From: Flavobacterium aquidurense
GTDB taxonomy: Bacteria > Bacteroidota > Bacteroidia > Flavobacteriales > Flavobacteriaceae
Length of the DNA: 64,000 nucleotides
NCBI GenBank assembly: GCA_900107365.1
Contig: FNPS01000004.1
Span: 124,001-188,000, forward strand
Direction of reading: 5' to 3'
A program made the translations under genes and the position numbers. Position 1 is the stretch's first letter. Each line of letters opens with the position of its first letter. The notes under the pieces are model-generated. The model was given only the letters and a program-made list of their open reading frames with translations, did not search any database and had not been told where the DNA came from. Shown piece by piece: positions 63,609 through 64,000 of this stretch.

Positions 63609-64000
63609 AATGTTAATATTTGGTTGGATTACTCTTTTAAATTATTGTGGGTTGTGCTTGCTGCCGTTTTAGTGTATAATGCTCTCATCTTCAATGCGAA
63701 ATTTAAAGCAGCAAATTTTCTAATAAACAAAATTATAGAAAAAATGGTAATTTCCATGATAGTATGATTTTGAAAATCATTTATAAAAATGCAGGAAAAA
63801 TTGATTGAACAAATTTTTTTATCATGATAGTTTTGTTGTAATTATTAAAGTTTTCGAATTTTATTGAATACAAAAAGCGCTTAAATCAACGGGGATGATT
63901 TGCACTTTTTTTGTATAAATGTCTTATTCTGTCTTTTATAAGTCTTATTTAGTATGTGACTTGATCTTGACTTGCCTTTCTTTATGGTTCATTTGGATGT
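63609..64000. other. 392-base end of window with no recognised feature
   Basis: AT-rich sequence upstream of the SRPBCC gene. No open frame, tRNA or palindrome was recognised. Confidence 0.55.

Overview
The window looks like chromosome of a Flavobacterium (Bacteroidota), probably close to F. johnsoniae. The signs are low GC, the gliding genes gldB and gldC, a type IX secretion plug protein, Bacteroidota-type promoters (TAnnTTTG), A-rich ribosome sites with frequent TTG starts, and many degenerate palindromes between genes. No plasmid, prophage or CRISPR features were seen.

Layout. 1-3242: end of a ligase-associated DNA repair cluster (helicase, PdeM), then apaG. 3322-9967: type IX plug protein, SNF2 helicase, methyltransferase, a frameshifted GxxExxY gene bracketed by inverted repeats, and map. 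10227-18761: DUF445 protein, gpmI, DUF5916 barrel, two convergent L,D-transpeptidases and an acetyltransferase. 18896-20012: two identical tRNA-Gly genes and pepE. 20160-25196: an operon of three secreted carboxypeptidase-regulatory-domain proteins, a DUF6702 protein and an M1 peptidase. 25300-30942: tatA, PAP2 phosphatase, PhyH dioxygenase, O-methyltransferase, a repeat-rich lipoprotein and a YceI/porin/YceI-like operon. 31256-39992: rlmN, a lipoprotein, polyprenyl synthase, an ECF sigma module, dnaG and a response regulator. 40089-44702: nadE, gldB-gldC, an IS remnant, a membrane protein, engB and a hydrolase. 45081-61805: complete dcw cluster mraZ-rsmH-ftsL-ftsI-murE-mraY-murD-ftsW-murG-murC-ftsQ-ftsA-ftsZ, then a YqeY gene. 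61878-64000: tRNA-Arg, a two-gene nucleotidyltransferase cassette between two near-identical hairpins, and an SRPBCC protein.

How the genes work together. The dcw cluster makes lipid-linked peptidoglycan precursors (murE, mraY, murD, murG, murC) and the divisome (ftsL, ftsI, ftsW, ftsQ, ftsA, ftsZ). It appears to be controlled by MraZ through five GTGGT boxes upstream of mraZ. murF, murB and ddl are not in it. The L,D-transpeptidases act on the same wall. gldB/gldC and the plug protein belong to gliding and type IX secretion.

The least explained items are the nucleotidyltransferase pair (62190-63076), genes whose 3' ends lie inside inverted repeats (GxxExxY and PhyH), the tandem regulatory-domain operon, and a DnaG zinc domain without zinc ligands. 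Identifications rest on motif reading alone; no database search was possible.
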